From contig NZ_WWEN01000002.1 in assembly GCF_009857745.1 (NCBI RefSeq), forward strand, positions 868,001 to 932,000: a stretch of DNA of 64,000 bases, written 5' to 3'. A program made the translations under genes and the position numbers. Origin of the DNA: Thalassovita mangrovi (lineage in GTDB: Bacteria > Pseudomonadota > Alphaproteobacteria > Rhodobacterales > Rhodobacteraceae). Numbering within the stretch: position 1 is the first letter of the stretch; each line of letters begins with the position of its first letter. Under the pieces are notes generated by a model that was given only the letters and a program-made list of their open reading frames with translations, was not told where the DNA came from and did no database searches. Of this stretch, positions 17,205 through 25,650 are shown one piece after another.

Positions 17205-17226
17205 GCGCCCCCTCCCCGGGGGGCGC
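17205..17226 (+). terminator. GC hairpin after tldD
   Basis: GCGCCCCC and GGGGGCGC pair around TCCCCG, eight bases past the tldD stop, followed by GTTATGCTTT. A plausible terminator with a poor T-tract. Confidence 0.5.
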
Positions 17227-17292
17227 GTTATGCTTTACCGGCCATTAACCACGCACGGGCAAACTCCGAACCAGCAAAAGGACGGAGTCCCG

Positions 17293-18435
17293 ATGACCGA
17301 TTCGACTGAGCCTGCCACTCACCCGCTGCGCCCGCCCCTGACCGAAGACGACCGGCTGGCCTGGATACGTCTGATCCGGTCGCCCCGGGTCGGGGTTTCG
17401 ACCTTCTACCGGCTGATGGGCGAACACGGATCGGCGCAGGCCAGCCTCGGCGCACTGCCGGAAGTGGCGAAAGCCGCCGGGGTGGAAAAATACACCCCCT
17501 GCCGCGCCGAGGCGGCCAACGCGGAACTTCAGGCGGCAAAGGCCAACGGCGCCAGCATGATCTGCATCGGCTCGCCCGATTACCCGCGCCAGCTGGCCGA
17601 AATCGCCGATGCGCCGCCGTTTTTCTGGCTGATCGGACGGCAGGATGTCCTGCAGCAGCCGATGATCGCGCTGGTCGGCGCGCGTAACGCCTCGTCGCTC
17701 GGCACCCGGATGGCGCGGGGGCTGGCCAAGGATCTGGCGGCGCAGGGTTACATCATCGTGTCGGGACTGGCGCGCGGCGTCGATGCGGCTGCGCATCAGG
17801 CCAGCCTCGACACCGGCACGGTGGCGGTATCTGCGGGCGGCGTCGACGTGCTTTATCCGGCCGAAAACGCCCGGCTGGGCCGCGACATCGTGAAAACCGG
17901 CGCGCGGATTTCCGAACGCCCCTTCGGCATCGCGCCGCGCCCGCGCGATTTCCCGCGCCGCAACCGGATCATTTCCGGCCTAGCCCGCGCCGTCGTCATC
18001 ATCGAGGCGGCGGCGAAATCGGGCAGCCTGATCACCGCGCGCAACGCGCTGGACCAGGGGCGCGAGGTTCTGGCGGTACCCGGCCATCCGTTCGACGCGC
18101 GCACCGGGGGCTGCAACATGCTGATCCGCGACGGTGCGCGGCTGATCCGCAACGCCGAGGACGTGATCGAGGCGCTGCCCCCGCAAAGCGCCGCGAAGGA
18201 TCAAAACGAATTGCCCCTGCTCGCCCCCGCAGAACCCAAGCGCGACCTGCATCAGACCGCCGCGCTGCATCAGCAGATCCTCGACCGCCTCGGCCCTTCG
18301 CCGCTGGCCGAGGATCAGCTGATCCGCGACCTGCGGGTCCCGGCGCAATCGGTAATGCCGGCGCTGACCGACCTGGAACTGGGCGGCCGGATCAAACGGC
18401 AGCCGGGCGGGTTGCTATCGCTGTCGCCAGACTAG
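17293..18435 (+). CDS. dprA: DNA-processing protein DprA (Smf)
   Basis: 380 residues from the ATG with GGAG nearby; an upstream in-frame start is not supported. DprA loads RecA on incoming single-stranded DNA during natural transformation. Layout: an N-terminal SAM-like helical region (LTEDDRLAWIRLIRSPRVG), the Rossmann domain with ALVGARNASSLGTRMARGLA, then VSGLARGVDAAAH, PRDFPRRNRIISGLARAVVI and AVPGHPFDARTGGCNMLIRDGA (all DprA signatures), and a C-terminal winged-helix (about 320-380). Convergent with the following gene, only eight bases apart. Confidence 0.95.
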   Translation: MTDSTEPATHPLRPPLTEDDRLAWIRLIRSPRVGVSTFYRLMGEHGSAQASLGALPEVAKAAGVEKYTPCRAEAANAELQAAKANGASMICIGSPDYPRQLAEIADAPPFFWLIGRQDVLQQPMIALVGARNASSLGTRMARGLAKDLAAQGYIIVSGLARGVDAAAHQASLDTGTVAVSAGGVDVLYPAENARLGRDIVKTGARISERPFGIAPRPRDFPRRNRIISGLARAVVIIEAAAKSGSLITARNALDQGREVLAVPGHPFDARTGGCNMLIRDGARLIRNAEDVIEALPPQSAAKDQNELPLLAPAEPKRDLHQTAALHQQILDRLGPSPLAEDQLIRDLRVPAQSVMPALTDLELGGRIKRQPGGLLSLSPD

Positions 18436-18443
18436 CGGCCGGG

Positions 18444-18887
18444 TCAGTCGCCGCAGACTTCCGGGATCACCGCCGCCCAGTCGGCGCAATGGAATCCGTC
18501 CGCCCACCAGACATCGGTTGCGCCGATGGCGAAATCGACCACCACCCACATATTGCCGGATTTGACATAGAGCGCTTCCATGTTGAACCCCTCCATATAC
18601 TCGGGGTCGTAGCCCTCGCGCAGCGCCATCGGGGTCGTCGCGGGATCGATCGCGCCGCCGCCGGGGCGCTGCGGTACCACCATGGCGAAAGCCACGTCAC
18701 CCGACACCCGCAATTCGTTCACCACGAATTCCACCGGCCCGCCCAACCGCCACCAGGCATGCGGCCGCAAGGCATCCATCAGGTCGCGGCGCAGCGCGCT
18801 GCCGCGCTGCGGCTCATACCAGCCGCCCGCCTGAACGGAGGCGCCGCTTGCCAAAATCAGGGTCAGTACCGTCAGCAGCATCCTCAT
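18444..18887 (-). CDS. Small secreted protein of unknown function
   Basis: 147 residues from the ATG preceded by GGAGGAGGA; a TTG two codons earlier is less likely. Signal peptide MRMLLTVLTLILASGASVQA. The mature part contains aromatic segments (GGWYEPQRGS, HAWWRLGGPVEFVVNELR, GNMWVVVDFAIGATDVWW) and two C-terminal cysteines (HCADW, EVCGD) that could form a disulfide in the periplasm. The repeated beta-like aromatic strands suggest a small beta-rich fold such as NTF2-like or lipocalin-like, but I do not recognise a family. Confidence 0.75.
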   Translation of the reverse strand: MRMLLTVLTLILASGASVQAGGWYEPQRGSALRRDLMDALRPHAWWRLGGPVEFVVNELRVSGDVAFAMVVPQRPGGGAIDPATTPMALREGYDPEYMEGFNMEALYVKSGNMWVVVDFAIGATDVWWADGFHCADWAAVIPEVCGD

Positions 18888-19039
18888 CGGCAAATCCTCC
18901 TCCGGGCGGGCTCAAAGTCGCGGCATATTGGCCCGGAAACTGTGCAGATTACCATGCGGATTGACAATCCCCACTTGCAGCCCCCATTTTGCGCCGCCAT
19001 AGAACGTGCCGTATTCGTTGCGAAAGGTCGCCCTTAAAA

Positions 19040-21634
19040 ATGCCCGTTGTCGTCGTAGAATCTCCTGCCAAAGCCAAGACAATCAACAAGTACCTGGGGT
19101 CTGATTACACGGTTCTGGCATCCTACGGGCATGTGCGCGACCTGCCGCCCAAGGACGGGTCGGTCGATACCGAGCACGATTTCGACATGACCTGGGAAAT
19201 CGGCAACGATTCCCGCAAACATGTCAAAGCGATCGCCGACGCGCTGAAGGACGACAACGAACTGATCCTCGCGACCGACCCCGATCGCGAAGGGGAAGCG
19301 ATTTCCTGGCACCTGGAAGAGGCGCTGCGCAAGCGCCGGGCGATCAAGAAGGACACGCCTGTCAGCCGCGTGGTGTTCAACGCGATCACCAAATCGGCGG
19401 TGACCGAGGCGATGAAGAACCCGCGCCAGGTCGATAACGACCTGGTCGACGCCTATCTGGCGCGCCGGGCGCTGGATTATCTGGTCGGCTTCAACCTGTC
19501 CCCCGTGCTGTGGCGCAAACTGCCCGGCGCGCGCTCTGCGGGACGGGTGCAATCGGTCTGCCTGCGGCTGATCGTCGAACGCGAGATGGAGATCGAGGCG
19601 TTCAATCCGCGCGAATACTGGTCGGTCAAGGCGATGCTCGCCACCCCGCGCGGCCAGGAATACGAAGCCCGGCTGACCGTGCTGGGCGGCGACAAGCTCG
19701 ACAAGTTCGGCATTGAGAACGAGACCCAGGCGGAAATCGCGGTTCAGGCGATCACCAGCCGCGACCTGGTGGTGAAATCGGTCGAGGCGAAACCGGGCAG
19801 CCGCAATCCGTCGGCACCGTTCATGACCTCGACCCTGCAGCAGGAAGCCAGCCGCAAATTCGGCATGGGCGCGCGGCAATGCATGAACGCGGCGCAGCGG
19901 CTCTATGAGGCGGGCTACATCACCTATATGCGGACCGACGGTATCGACATGGCGCCCGAGGCGGTGATGGCCGCGCGCGACGAAATCGCCAGCCGCTACG
20001 GCAAGGAATATGTGCCGTCCTCCCCGCGGATGTACAAGAACAAGGCCAAGAACGCCCAGGAAGCGCACGAATGTATCCGCCCCACGGACATGTCGCGCGA
20101 TCCCGGCCAGTTGGCCAAGCTCGAAGCGGACCAGCGCAAGCTCTACGATCTGATCTGGAAACGTACGATTTCGTGCCAGATGGAAGCCGCCCGTCTGGAA
20201 CGCACCACCGTCGACGTGGGCAGCAATGACGGCCAGATCGGTCTGCGCGCCACCGGTCAGGTGGTGCTGTTCGACGGTTTCCTGCGCGTCTACGAGGAAG
20301 GCCGCGACGATGACGTGGTCGATGACGACGACAAGCGCCTGCCGCAGGTCATGGAAGGCGAAAAGGCCGACAAGCGCTCGATCAGCCCGGAACAGCATTT
20401 CACCCAGCCGCCGCCGCGCTATACCGAGGCGACGCTGGTCAAGAAGATGGAAGAGCTGGGGATCGGTCGCCCCTCGACCTATGCCAGCGTTATCACCACG
20501 ATCCAGGACCGCGAATATGTCCGCAAGGACAAGAACCGGCTGTTCCCCGAGGACAAGGGCCGGATCGTCACCATCTTCCTGCTGAACTTCTTCCGCAAAT
20601 ACGTGGGCTACGACTTCACCGCCCAGCTGGAAGAACAGCTTGACGACGTGTCGGCAGGTCAGCGCGATTACAAGGATGTGCTGGCCCGGTTCTGGCGCGA
20701 TTTCTCGGCCGCGATCGCGGAAACCTCGGAACTGCGGATCACCGAAGTTCTCGACGTGCTTGACGACGCGCTGGCGCCGCAGCTGTATCCGCCGCGCGAA
20801 GACGGCTCCGACCCGCGCATCTGCCCCAAATGCGGCACCGGGCGGCTGCACCTGAAAACCTCGCGCACCGGCGGGTTCGTCGGCTGCGGCAACTATCCCG
20901 AATGCAATTACACCCGCCCCATCGCCGGCGAAGGCGCCGAGGGCGACGAACGCATGCTGGGTATGGATGGCGAGGATGAGATCTGGCTGAAATCGGGCCG
21001 CTTCGGGCCCTATGTGCAGCGCGGTGAACCGACGCCGGAAAACAAGAAACCGCCGCGCGCTTCGCTGCCCAAGGGTTGGTCCAAGGACGATATGGACCTG
21101 GAAAAGGCGCTGACCCTGCTGAGCCTGCCGCGCGAAATCGGCCAGCACCCCGACGGCGGCATGATCAGTTCCAATTTCGGCCGTTTCGGCCCCTATCTGA
21201 TGCACCAGCTGCCCGATGAGGCGAAACCGGTCTACGCCAACCTGAAAGATCCCGCCGACGTGTTCGAGATCGGCATGAACCGCGCGGTGGAACTGCTGGC
21301 CGAAAAGCGCGCCAACGGTCCCGGACGTGGCCGGGGCGCGGCGGCGAAGCCGCTGAAGGAACTGGGCGAACACCCCGATGGCGGCGCGATCGCCGTGATG
21401 GAGGGCCGCTATGGGCCTTACGTCAAATGGGAAAAGGTCAACGCCACCCTGCCCAAGGATGTCGATCCCAAGGACGTGACGCTGGAAATGGCGGTCGAGC
21501 TGGCCAATGAAAAGGCCGCCAAGAAGAAACCGGCGCGCAAGACCGCCGCGAAGAAAACCGCCGCCAAGAAGACCCCGGCGAAGAAAACGACGGCCAAGAA
21601 GCCGGCCGCGAAGAAAAAGACCGACTCGGAATAA
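19040..21634 (+). CDS. topA: DNA topoisomerase I
   Basis: 864 residues from MPVVVVESPAKAKTINKYLG (Toprim start). The Toprim acidic motif ATDPDREGEAISWH is at residues 78-91. The catalytic tyrosine is Tyr296 in GYITYMRTDG. There is one C4 zinc-finger-like block CPKCGTGRL...GGFVGCGNYPEC near residue 600, followed by several GRFGPY / GRYGPYVKW repeats typical of alphaproteobacterial TopA C-termini. The protein ends in a lysine-rich tail of AAKK-type repeats after about residue 830, which probably adds DNA affinity. It relaxes negative supercoils. Two long palindromes follow the stop. Confidence 0.97.
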   Translation: MPVVVVESPAKAKTINKYLGSDYTVLASYGHVRDLPPKDGSVDTEHDFDMTWEIGNDSRKHVKAIADALKDDNELILATDPDREGEAISWHLEEALRKRRAIKKDTPVSRVVFNAITKSAVTEAMKNPRQVDNDLVDAYLARRALDYLVGFNLSPVLWRKLPGARSAGRVQSVCLRLIVEREMEIEAFNPREYWSVKAMLATPRGQEYEARLTVLGGDKLDKFGIENETQAEIAVQAITSRDLVVKSVEAKPGSRNPSAPFMTSTLQQEASRKFGMGARQCMNAAQRLYEAGYITYMRTDGIDMAPEAVMAARDEIASRYGKEYVPSSPRMYKNKAKNAQEAHECIRPTDMSRDPGQLAKLEADQRKLYDLIWKRTISCQMEAARLERTTVDVGSNDGQIGLRATGQVVLFDGFLRVYEEGRDDDVVDDDDKRLPQVMEGEKADKRSISPEQHFTQPPPRYTEATLVKKMEELGIGRPSTYASVITTIQDREYVRKDKNRLFPEDKGRIVTIFLLNFFRKYVGYDFTAQLEEQLDDVSAGQRDYKDVLARFWRDFSAAIAETSELRITEVLDVLDDALAPQLYPPREDGSDPRICPKCGTGRLHLKTSRTGGFVGCGNYPECNYTRPIAGEGAEGDERMLGMDGEDEIWLKSGRFGPYVQRGEPTPENKKPPRASLPKGWSKDDMDLEKALTLLSLPREIGQHPDGGMISSNFGRFGPYLMHQLPDEAKPVYANLKDPADVFEIGMNRAVELLAEKRANGPGRGRGAAAKPLKELGEHPDGGAIAVMEGRYGPYVKWEKVNATLPKDVDPKDVTLEMAVELANEKAAKKKPARKTAAKKTAAKKTPAKKTTAKKPAAKKKTDSE

Positions 21635-21641
21635 GCACTGG

Positions 21642-21685
21642 GCGGCGGCCGCGCGGCCGCCGCATCGCCCGGCGCGCGCCGGGCG
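21642..21685. repeat. Two tandem perfect GC palindromes after topA
   Basis: A 22-base perfect palindrome GCGGCGGCCGC/GCGGCCGCCGC (21642-21663) is followed two bases later by a 20-base perfect palindrome CGCCCGGCGC/GCGCCGGGCG (21666-21685). They begin eight bases past the topA stop. As RNA they would form two very stable hairpins, though no T-tract follows. They could protect the 3' end of topA mRNA or aid Rho-dependent termination. Confidence 0.7.
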
Positions 21686-21837
21686 CCCCCGCCAAAGGCG
21701 TATTACTACGTATTGGCCCAAACCCCTCAATTTCTATACAAGCAGGACGACGCGTCAGGCGGCTGAGGGCGGTGTTTCATTGACACCCGCCCTTGCCCGC
21801 CGCACTCATGACGTGAAGGGCTTTGAGGGAGACATTC

Positions 21838-22542
21838 ATGAAAAAAGTCTACGCAAACGCCGCCGAGGCGCTGGATGGCGTCCTGTTCGACGGCATGCTG
21901 ATCGCGGCGGGCGGCTTCGGCCTCTGCGGCATTCCCGAACTGCTGATCGCGGCGATCCGCGACGCCGGGACCAAGGATCTGACCATCGCGTCGAACAACG
22001 CGGGCGTCGATGATTTCGGTCTGGGCGTGCTGCTGCAGACCAAGCAGGTCAAGAAGATGATGTCGTCCTATGTGGGCGAAAACGCCGAATTCATGCGCCA
22101 GTACCTCAGCGGCGAGCTGGAACTGGAATTCAACCCGCAGGGCACGCTGGCCGAACGCATGCGCGCCGGCGGTTCGGGCATCCCCGGCTTCTACACCCGT
22201 ACCGGTGTCGGCACGGTGATCGCCGAGGGCAAGGAACACAAGGACTTCAACGGCGAAACCTATATCCTCGAAGAGGGCATCTTCGCCGACCTGTCGATCG
22301 TCAAGGCCTGGAAGGCCGACACCACCGGCAACCTGGTGTTCCGCAAGACCTCGCGCAACTTCAACCCGCCGGCCGCGATGTGCGGCAAGGTCTGCATCGT
22401 CGAGGTCGAGGAAATCGTCGAACCCGGCGAACTGGACCCCGACAACATCCACCTGCCCGGCGTCTATGTGCACCGCATCGTTCAGGGCGAGCACGAAAAG
22501 CGCATCGAACAGCGCACCACCCGCAAGAAGGAGGATGCATAA
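21838..22542 (+). CDS. scoA: 3-oxoacid CoA-transferase subunit A
   Basis: 234 residues from the ATG after GAGGGAG; a start five codons upstream is less likely. CoA-transferase family I alpha subunit: the GxGxxGxP-type CoA motif is GGFGLCGIP at residues 25-33. Typical stretches include DLTIASNNAGVDDFGLGVLL and IPGFYTRTGVGTVIAEGKE. With ScoB it transfers CoA from succinyl-CoA to acetoacetate, allowing ketone-body or polyhydroxybutyrate use. Its stop overlaps the scoB start (TAATG). Confidence 0.93.
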   Translation: MKKVYANAAEALDGVLFDGMLIAAGGFGLCGIPELLIAAIRDAGTKDLTIASNNAGVDDFGLGVLLQTKQVKKMMSSYVGENAEFMRQYLSGELELEFNPQGTLAERMRAGGSGIPGFYTRTGVGTVIAEGKEHKDFNGETYILEEGIFADLSIVKAWKADTTGNLVFRKTSRNFNPPAAMCGKVCIVEVEEIVEPGELDPDNIHLPGVYVHRIVQGEHEKRIEQRTTRKKEDA

Positions 22543-23165
22543 TGCCCTGGGATCGTAACCAAATGGCCGAACGGGCCGCGCAGGAACTCGAAGACGGCAT
22601 GTATGTGAACCTCGGCATCGGCATCCCGACGCTGGTGGCGAACTATGTCGGCGACAAGGACATCACGCTGCAATCGGAAAACGGCATGCTGGGCATGGGC
22701 CCCTTCCCCTTCGAGGGCGAAGAAGACCCCGACCTGATCAATGCCGGCAAGCAGACCATCACCGAACTGCCCCGCACCGCCTATTTCGACAGCGCCACCT
22801 CCTTCGGGATGATCCGTGGCGGCAAGATCGCGGCGGCGATCCTGGGTGCGATGGAAGTCAGCGAAAAGGGCGATCTGGCGAACTGGATGATCCCCGGCAA
22901 GCTGGTGAAGGGCATGGGCGGCGCGATGGACCTGGTCGCGGGCGTCGGCCGCGTTGTCGTGGTGATGGACCACACCAACAAGCACGGCGAATCGAAGGTT
23001 CTGAAGGAATGCACCCTGCCGCTGACCGGCAAGGCGGTGGTCGACCGGATCATCACCAACCTGGGCGTTCTGGACGTGACCCACAAGGGCCTGCATATCG
23101 TCGAACTGGCCCCGGGCGTGACCCGCGAGGAAATGATCGCCTCGACCGAGGCCACCATCGTCTGA
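22542..23165 (+). CDS. scoB: 3-oxoacid CoA-transferase subunit B
   Basis: 207 residues. Beta subunit of family I CoA-transferase: the catalytic glutamate that forms the glutamyl-CoA thioester is Glu46 in LQSENGMLGMGP. Conserved DLINAGKQTITELPRTAYFD and GGKIAAAILGAMEVSEKGDL are also present. It starts on the last base of the scoA stop codon, so the two subunits are translationally coupled. It ends at a bidirectional terminator facing the lytic transglycosylase gene. Confidence 0.94.
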   Translation: MPWDRNQMAERAAQELEDGMYVNLGIGIPTLVANYVGDKDITLQSENGMLGMGPFPFEGEEDPDLINAGKQTITELPRTAYFDSATSFGMIRGGKIAAAILGAMEVSEKGDLANWMIPGKLVKGMGGAMDLVAGVGRVVVVMDHTNKHGESKVLKECTLPLTGKAVVDRIITNLGVLDVTHKGLHIVELAPGVTREEMIASTEATIV

Positions 23166-23172
23166 TCAAGAT

Positions 23173-23198
23173 CGCGCCCGGGTCCCCGCCCGGGCGCG
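23173..23198. terminator. Bidirectional hairpin between scoB and the transglycosylase gene
   Basis: CGCGCCCGGG pairs perfectly with CCCGGGCGCG around TCCCCG. It lies seven bases past the scoB stop and directly abuts the stop codon of the opposite gene. No T-tract on either side, but the placement between convergent genes suggests shared termination. Confidence 0.6.
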
Positions 23199-24035
23199 TC
23201 ACTTCATCGTCGTGAAGACGCAGCCGTCGGAAATCAGGACGGGCGGCGTCTGGCACAGCCCCCGCGCCACCGAATAGGCCGCCAGCACCTTGGGCACGTA
23301 ATCGCGGGTTTCGCCGAAGGGCGGCACCCCGTTATGATCGCGCACCGCGCCTTCGCCGGCGTTATAGGCCGCCAGCGCCAGGATCGGATCGCCGCCGAAT
23401 TCTCCCAGCAGCCAATCCAGATAGGCCACCCCGCCGCGGATGTTTTCATCCGCGTCCAGGCTATCGTCGACCCCGAACCGTTCCGCCGTCGCCGGGATCA
23501 GCTGCATCAGCCCCTCGGCCCCGGCCTTGCTGACCGCATCGGCGCGGCCGCCCGATTCCACCGCGATCACCGCCAGCACCAGCGCCGGCGACACCCGAGT
23601 GCCGATGGTGCTGATCAGCATCCGCGGCCCCTGTGCGCGCACGATCGGCAGCAGGTCGTCCAGACGCGGCGCCGCCACCGCCTCGCCCTCGGGCGGGTTG
23701 CCCAGCAGGGTCAGCGCCGGTTCCAGTCGCCCCGCCCCCGCCTGTGCAATCTCGGGCGACACGGTTTGCCAGAACCAGCCGAACCGCCCCGCCTGCGGCC
23801 CCTGCGCGGGGTCTGGGGGCTTTGCTGCTTCGGCGGGCCTGCTGGCGACCACCGCCGCCAGCCGCGCCGCCTGTTCCGCCGGATCGATCTGCACCGTGAT
23901 CCGTTTCTGCCCGGGCTGGGGCGGCTTGACGCGCTTGAAGGTGAAATCGGCAAACGGCGCCGGCCCCTCGGCCCGGACAGGGGCCGCGGCTGCCGCGATG
24001 CAGATCGCGCAGGATAAAAGGACGCCCCGTTTCAT
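23199..24035 (-). CDS. Lytic transglycosylase domain protein
   Basis: 278 residues. Signal peptide MKRGVLLSCAICIAAAAAPV ending near VRA. A Pro/Ala-rich linker (about 35-85) precedes the SLT domain: the catalytic glutamate is Glu160 in AVIAVESGGR, followed by GAEGLMQLIPATAERFG, NIRGGVAYLDWLLGEFGGD and ALAAYNAGEGAV. It cleaves peptidoglycan to 1,6-anhydromuropeptides in the periplasm. Its promoter lies in the spacer that also precedes the Tad pilin genes, so a role in letting the pilus cross the wall is conceivable but is only inference. Confidence 0.92.
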   Translation of the reverse strand: MKRGVLLSCAICIAAAAAPVRAEGPAPFADFTFKRVKPPQPGQKRITVQIDPAEQAARLAAVVASRPAEAAKPPDPAQGPQAGRFGWFWQTVSPEIAQAGAGRLEPALTLLGNPPEGEAVAAPRLDDLLPIVRAQGPRMLISTIGTRVSPALVLAVIAVESGGRADAVSKAGAEGLMQLIPATAERFGVDDSLDADENIRGGVAYLDWLLGEFGGDPILALAAYNAGEGAVRDHNGVPPFGETRDYVPKVLAAYSVARGLCQTPPVLISDGCVFTTMK

Positions 24036-24393
24036 GGTGCCCTGCTCTGCCTCTTTGTTATCGTTGCGCGCAGTATCGCAGAAAACCGGTTTTCAGACCA
24101 GTTTTCCGTGAAAATCGGGGGTCATTTTAACTAAAAATCGCCACATTCATCTGATCCGGCCCGTTCAAAACGACCTTTGATAAAAATTTATCCTTTAGTT
24201 TCAACGGCCCACAACTTTTGGGTTATATTTTCAAAAAAACTCTCTTTTTAAAACAATTCCGCCCAACTCCCGCCCCAATCGAAGCGCTTATTAAGGTCAT
24301 ACCACGACGGGGACAGGCAAGTGAGAGAGGCCTGAACGTCACCGGCGGGGGCAAAGAGAAAACCACTTGAGACAGAGTTACTGGAGAGAGACC
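24036..24393. other. 358-base divergent spacer before the Tad locus
   Basis: No ORF of note. The middle (about 24120-24260) is far more AT-rich than the surroundings and includes GATAAA-AA-TTTATC, a 14-base palindrome at 24179-24192, plus runs of A and T. From about 24261 on, the sequence is the leader of the first pilin gene and is repeated at 24714. Promoters for the transglycosylase (minus) and the first pilin (plus) must lie here; I cannot assign exact -35/-10 elements. Confidence 0.5.
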
Positions 24394-24588
24394 ATGATCA
24401 AATTCATCAAGAACTTCCGCAAAGACGAAGACGGCGCCGTGACTGTTGACTGGGTCGTGCTGACCGCAGCCGTCGTCGGCCTGGGCATCGCAGCCGTGAC
24501 CACCGTGCGCAGCGGCATCGACACCGCCGCCACCACGCTGACCACCGACCTGGGCACCAGCATGACCGAGGCAGCCGCGGTCAACTAA
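24394..24588 (+). CDS. Flp/Tad-type pilin, copy 1
   Basis: 64 residues from the ATG after GGAGAGAG. Short basic leader MIKFIKNFRKDEDG, then the predicted prepilin-peptidase site G|AVTVDW and a hydrophobic helix VVLTAAVVGLGIAAVTTV, then a Thr/Ala-rich polar tail. The layout matches class IVb Flp pilins, in which G|xxxxEY is the usual processing site. Here Asp and Trp replace Glu and Tyr at +5/+6. The protein is identical to that of the next gene. It is probably cleaved by the peptidase at 35515-36039 and assembled by the CpaF/TadBC machine downstream. Confidence 0.85.
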   Translation: MIKFIKNFRKDEDGAVTVDWVVLTAAVVGLGIAAVTTVRSGIDTAATTLTTDLGTSMTEAAAVN

Positions 24589-24614
24589 GTCCGAACGACT
24601 TCGCAAAGTTCCGG

Positions 24615-24644
24615 GGCCGCGCCTGTCCAAGGCGCGGCCTTTTT
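24615..24644 (+). terminator. Rho-independent terminator after pilin 1
   Basis: GGCCGCGCC pairs with GGCGCGGCC around TGTCCAA, followed by TTTTT. Ends the first pilin transcript, so the pilin is expressed as a short separate mRNA. Confidence 0.88.
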
Positions 24645-24835
24645 CTATTTCCGCGCCAAGCGGGGATTGCCCCCAAAAGAACCGCGAAAACGTCGTTAAC
24701 AAATCCTTTTCACGCCCAACTCCCGCCCCAATCGAGGTGCTTATTAGCGTCATACCGCGACGGGGACAGGCAAGTGAGAGAGGCCGGAACGTCACCGCCG
24801 GGGCGAGATTGAGACAGAGCAACTGGAGAGAAACC

Positions 24836-25030
24836 ATGATCAAATTCATCAAGAACTTCCGCAAAGACGAAGACGGCGCCGTGACTGTTGACTGGGTCGT
24901 GCTGACCGCAGCCGTCGTCGGCCTGGGCATCGCAGCCGTGACCACCGTGCGCAGCGGCATCGACACCGCCGCAACCACGCTGACCACCGACCTGGGCACC
25001 AGCATGACCGAGGCAGCCGCGGTCAACTAA
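24836..25030 (+). CDS. Flp/Tad-type pilin, copy 2
   Basis: 64 residues, same protein as copy 1 (the DNA differs at a single silent site, GCC to GCA in the AATT region). ATG after GGAGAGAAACC. It has its own leader, which diverges slightly from copy 1 (several substitutions and small deletions), and its own terminator. Two identical pilin genes with separate transcription signals would double the dosage of the main structural subunit. Processing site and motif as in copy 1. Confidence 0.85.
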   Translation: MIKFIKNFRKDEDGAVTVDWVVLTAAVVGLGIAAVTTVRSGIDTAATTLTTDLGTSMTEAAAVN

Positions 25031-25055
25031 GACCGAACGACTTCGCAAAGGTTTT

Positions 25056-25086
25056 AAGGCCACGCCTGGAGAGGCGTGGCCTTTTT
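25056..25086 (+). terminator. Rho-independent terminator after pilin 2
   Basis: AAGGCCACGCC pairs perfectly with GGCGTGGCCTT around TGGAGA, followed by T residues. It is in the position of the pilin 1 terminator but with compensatory differences (GCGCGG versus GCGTGG, both halves changed), so the hairpin has been kept while the sequence drifted. Confidence 0.88.
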
Positions 25087-25280
25087 CTATGTCACGACCC
25101 TCACACCCAAATAGGAAAAGAACGATCTAAACGTCGCGATCCGAACCTTTTCGCGCCGCATTCCTGCCCCAATCCAGCCGCTTTCTGAAAGACGCCCCTG
25201 CCGGGACGGTCGTAATCCTTCGGAACACCGTCTTTGCCGCGGGCATTCGAATGCAACTTCCGAGCAGCTGGAGAAAGACC

Positions 25281-25475
25281 ATGTTCAAGTTCCTCAAGAC
25301 CTTCCGCGCAGATCAAACCGGTGCCGTGACCGTGGATTGGGTCGTGCTGACCGCCGCCGTCGTCGGGCTGGGCGTTGCCGCCGTCGCGACCGTATCGGAT
25401 GGCATCGACACCGCCACGAACTCTCTGGTCAACGACCTGATCGCCGACACAGACACGGCCACAGCGACAAACTGA
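25281..25475 (+). CDS. Flp/Tad-type pilin, paralogue 3
   Basis: 64 residues from the ATG after GGAGAAAG. Leader MFKFLKTFRADQTG, then G|AVTVDWVVLTAAVVGLGVAA. The tail (DGIDTATNSLVNDLIADTD, ending in Thr/Ala/Asn) is more acidic than in copies 1 and 2. The same processing motif is kept although the rest has diverged. It probably serves as an alternative or minor pilin. No clear T-tailed terminator follows. Confidence 0.83.
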   Translation: MFKFLKTFRADQTGAVTVDWVVLTAAVVGLGVAAVATVSDGIDTATNSLVNDLIADTDTATATN

Positions 25476-25650
25476 TCCTCTGTGCCCCCCGTAGACCCGG
25501 GCGCCGCACCATCCCGATCGTGCGGCTTTCGGGTTTCCATACCGGAACATCGAAACCGCCACATTCTTTACACACCCTGACCACAGGATTGACGCGAGGA
25601 ACCGGTACAAACCGTAGATCATTCGCCATCAATCCCGAAAGGTCAGGACC

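Larger units (their letters stand above)
24261..25092 (+). repeat. Tandem duplication of a whole pilin transcription unit
   Basis: Two direct repeats, about 24261-24650 and 24714-25092, each containing leader, ribosome-binding site, pilin gene and terminator. The leaders share GCCCAACTCCCGCCCCAATC and the long string GACGGGGACAGGCAAGTGAG. The coding parts differ at about one position in 195 and encode identical proteins. A third, more diverged leader relic occurs at 25146-25190 before pilin 3 (CCTTTTC, then GCCCCAATC). Confidence 0.85.

Noticed and set aside
21500-21634. AAKK/Lys-Thr-Ala repeats near the end of topA as a DNA repeat array
   Set aside because: They are codons of the normal lysine-rich tail of TopA, not a CRISPR or satellite array; no constant repeat and spacer structure.
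19034-21730. Nearly 900-codon open frame on the minus strand
   Set aside because: Exactly antisense to topA, with composition typical of antisense frames in GC-rich genomes; topA has all catalytic motifs.
24223-25026. Long minus-strand open frame across the first two pilin genes
   Set aside because: It consists of two repeated antisense stretches caused by the tandem duplication; the plus-strand frames have ribosome sites, terminators and Flp motifs.
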